Shown here: in pieces, positions 15,861-18,275 of the stretch
How positions within the stretch are numbered: the stretch's first letter is position 1
How the letters are laid out: each line of letters starts with the position of its first letter
Source of the DNA: Wocania_A sp964021735
Lineage (GTDB): Bacteria > Bacteroidota > Bacteroidia > Flavobacteriales > Flavobacteriaceae
Direction: 5' to 3'
Length of the DNA: 18,275 nucleotides
Assembly: GCF_964021735.1 (NCBI RefSeq)
Contig: NZ_CAXIBN010000053.1
Span: 1-18,275, forward strand
Notes under the pieces: generated by a model
What the model saw: the letters and a program-made list of their open reading frames with translations, nothing else
What the model was told of the DNA's origin: nothing
The model's database searches: none
Program-made: the position numbers and the translations under genes

Positions 15861-16702
15861 CTCAACTTTAAATTCAATCAGTTTACATTCAATTAATTCT
15901 GCAGGATTGTCAGGGTCATTTACATTAACATCTGTTATAACTACACCTTCAGTTTGTTCTAATTGATTTATTGAAGCATCTGGGAAACTAATAAACTTAC
16001 TTGTAGGAATAATAGCAAAACATTGGAATCTTTTATTGCTTTCATAATTGTGGATATAATCAAACACTTTAAAAGGTGGTTGAAGAAGCCACATTCCTCT
16101 AATCCGTAGATTTGTAATTCCTAATGGGTCAACTTGATTTACTCTTCCAATTTCGTTTGTTTCCGAAAATTCAACATCAGGCATTTCGTCAATGTTGGTA
16201 GCAATATCATCTTTTAAAGAAAGGTATGTTTCTTCTGAAGCTGAATAAATATCCCCATAGACAAACCATAAAGATGACAAGCGATTTGTGTTTTTAGGTA
16301 TATGTCCAATAACATAAATAAATTCTCTTTCTGTCCAGTCTTCACATTCAACACACTTTTTGGTAATAAAAGAACTGTCTGATTTTAAAGTTTGTTTTGG
16401 ATGAGAGCTGTTTAATTGAAGTTCAGTTGTAAGCGATTCTATCTTTTTTACTTCTATTGCAGGACCATTTCTTAACATAAGGTCTGGCGGATTTCTTTTA
16501 CTTCCTTGAAATGAGAATACCTCTTTATATTTCAGGTTTCTAATATTCTTATCAGGTTCATCGAACATATTTGCAAAAGAATCTTTTATAAAAGCTTCAA
16601 GACCTTCGCCCATATTGTTAGCACGATTATTACCAAATGTTATGTCTTTAATTTCTAACTCATCGCGTTGAGCGATGTTATAAATTGCATCTAAAATATT
16701 TA

Positions 16703-16706
<4 letters not shown>
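15849..16706 (-). CDS. Type II restriction endonuclease, NgoPII family (predicted GGCC)
   Basis: It cleaves unmethylated DNA at a short palindrome. The 285-aa protein matches my recollection of the NgoPII family (GGCC cutters): N-terminal MINILDAIYNIA, GNNRANNMGEGLEAFIKD (25-42), EVFSFQGSKRNPPDLMLRNG, then AIEVKKIES. The catalytic PD-(D/E)xK set is Pro74-Asp75 and Glu85-Val86-Lys87. A CVECEDWTE segment (118-126) and SLWFVYGD (144-151) also fit. Its ATG overlaps the methyltransferase stop by 4 nt (ATGA), so the nuclease is translated last in the operon. This order lets methylation come first. The stop codon touches the downstream hairpin. Family is confident; site specificity is inferred from family. 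Confidence 0.88.
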
Positions 16707-17748
<1,042 letters not shown>

Positions 17749-17752
<4 letters not shown>

Positions 17753-18063
17753 ATTGCTTTTTCTTTTAATGTTCTTCTATATTCTGCTTTTTCCTCTGCA
17801 ACTTGTAAAAGTTCTTTAGTACAGTTTGTTTCGTAAATGTGTTTTCCGATTTGGTCAGTCACATATTCATTTCGTAATTCTGTAAGATTGAGTTTGAATA
17901 TTTTCGCAAGTTTTGGTAAGCGTTTTTCATCAAAATCTCGTTTTCCGTTCTCGATTTTGCTCAAATTTGCAGAATCCAAATTCAGTTTGGCTGCAAGTTG
18001 AGTTAAAGTCAATTCGTTTTCGTTTCGTAAAAGTCGGATGTATTCTCCAAATGTGGTTTTCAT
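17749..18063 (-). CDS. XRE-family regulator of the R-M operon
   Basis: This small DNA-binding protein is about 104 aa. A helix-turn-helix domain covers most of the N-terminal half (FGEYIRLLRNENELTLTQLAAKLNLDSANLSKIENGKRDFD), and a helical tail ends in VAEEKAEYRRTLKEKAI. It probably controls this operon in the way C proteins do, although it is longer than the classic 80-aa controllers. I chose the ATG at 18063, giving MKTTFGEYIR. An ATG at 18075 adds four residues, but it lies inside the TTGTCA-N5-TGACAA palindrome. Its stop overlaps the methyltransferase start (ATGA). The order regulator-methyltransferase-nuclease fits delayed expression of the nuclease. Confidence 0.88.
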
Positions 18064-18068
18064 AAGAC

Positions 18069-18085
18069 TTGTCATTTTTTGACAA
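18069..18085 (-). promoter_or_regulatory. Operator palindrome TTGTCA-N5-TGACAA
   Basis: TTGTCA (18069-18074) and TGACAA (18080-18085) are perfect inverted half-sites with a 5-bp spacer. The palindrome overlaps the TTTG of the promoter -7 box and the expected transcription start. This is where an autorepressing XRE dimer would bind. Confidence 0.75.
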
Positions 18086-18113
18086 ATTTATAAATTTTAT
18101 TTCAAATATTCAA
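18083..18113 (-). promoter_or_regulatory. Promoter of the R-M operon
   Basis: On the minus strand, TTG (18113-18111) is followed by 20 nt and then TAAATTTG (18090-18083), a match to TAnnTTTG. Transcription should start near 18076, giving a leader of only about 13 nt to the 18063 start, or an almost leaderless message if the 18075 ATG is used. Confidence 0.6.
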
Positions 18114-18116
18114 TTC

Positions 18117-18225
18117 GAGCATTGGGAAATTTTAGCTCTTTTGGTTTTTTAAGTGTTGGACTTGAGCGTTGGCAAAAAACGAAAGTGCTAAAATATGCGG
18201 CTGGTTCGTATGCAACATAATGCTC
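18117..18225. repeat. Right boundary element of the R-M module (imperfect hairpin)
   Basis: GAGCATT (18117-18123) is inverted at AATGCTC (18219-18225). Inside, ATTTTAGC (18129-18136) and the following CTTT..TTTTTT arm pair with AAAAAAC-GAAAG-GCTAAAAT (18174-18194), with one T-T mismatch and one bulged base. It carries AGCGTTGGCAAA (18165-18176) and TATGCGGCTGG (18194-18204), the same two motifs, in the same order and strand, as the left boundary element. Confidence 0.7.
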
Positions 18226-18239
18226 AACTGGTATGAAAT

Positions 18240-18275
18240 CGTTTTAATGTTTTATATCAGCCGTTAAACGAAGTT
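18240..18275 (-). repeat. Inverted R2-like end at the window edge
   Basis: Read on the minus strand from 18275, AACTTCGTTTAACGG matches the start of R2b (AAGTTCGTTTAACGG at 15609-15623) at 14 of 15 positions, and a TATA follows at a similar distance. The copy is cut by the window edge, so its full form is unknown. Confidence 0.6.

Noticed and set aside
15624..15896. Short open frames over R2b and the left boundary hairpin on both strands
   Set aside because: They coincide with hairpin arms, and the inverted repeats themselves explain why they lack stops.

Overview
The window reads as chromosomal DNA of a flavobacterium (Bacteroidota, Flavobacteriaceae). The reasons are its low G+C, the lack of clear Shine-Dalgarno sites, several TAnnTTTG (-7) promoter boxes, the gliding-motility pair gldE-gldD, the gene block mutY / ssb-gldE-gldD / HU / small basic protein / RNase G, an L21 protein with a SAP-like tail, and a bacterial geranylgeranylglyceryl phosphate synthase of the PcrB family. 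No tRNA, rRNA, CRISPR array or transposase gene was seen.

Layout. 20-1424 (-): a PcrB-type prenylglyceryl phosphate synthase overlapped by a 4'-phosphopantetheinyl transferase. 1555-2871 (+): adenosylhomocysteinase, ending in two hairpins. 2940-5565: an accessory stretch with dispersed repeat R1 (copy a), a 562-aa orphan membrane protein (-), dispersed repeat R2 (copy a), a secreted SnoaL-like protein (-) and a palindromic spacer. 5566-6393: a small unknown gene (-) divergent from a DUF1569/DinB-like gene (+). 6446-7270 (-): rplU-rpmA under a well-formed promoter. 7346-8923 (-): a DUF4199-like membrane protein and an EamA transporter. 9016-9522 (+): a metal-binding lipoprotein with a duplicated Cys-rich tail. 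9576-13071 (-): mutY, then ssb-gldE-gldD. 13214-15375 (+): HU, a 30-aa basic protein and RNase G. 15423-18275: a second accessory stretch holding a REP-like repeat, R1 copy b, R2 copy b, a large hairpin, a compact three-gene Type II restriction-modification operon (-) and a further hairpin up to the window end.

How the genes work together. The core part mixes housekeeping translation, RNA decay, DNA repair and gliding genes. The 15849-18063 operon runs regulator -> C5 methyltransferase -> PD-(D/E)xK endonuclease with two 4-nt ATGA overlaps. Both enzymes resemble the HaeIII/NgoPII group, so GGCC is the predicted site. A TTGTCA-N5-TGACAA palindrome overlaps the operon promoter and is a likely autoregulatory operator.

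The most interesting structure is non-coding. The two accessory stretches share two hairpin-forming repeat families (R1, R2) in the same order and orientation. A third bipartite motif, AGCGTTGGCAAA ... TATGCGGYTGG, brackets the restriction-modification operon on both sides, and a TTCGTTTAACGG core recurs inverted at the outer edges. All clearly accessory genes lie on the minus strand. This looks like a modular, cassette-like way of placing accessory genes at repeat-marked sites. The mechanism is unknown and no recombinase is visible here.
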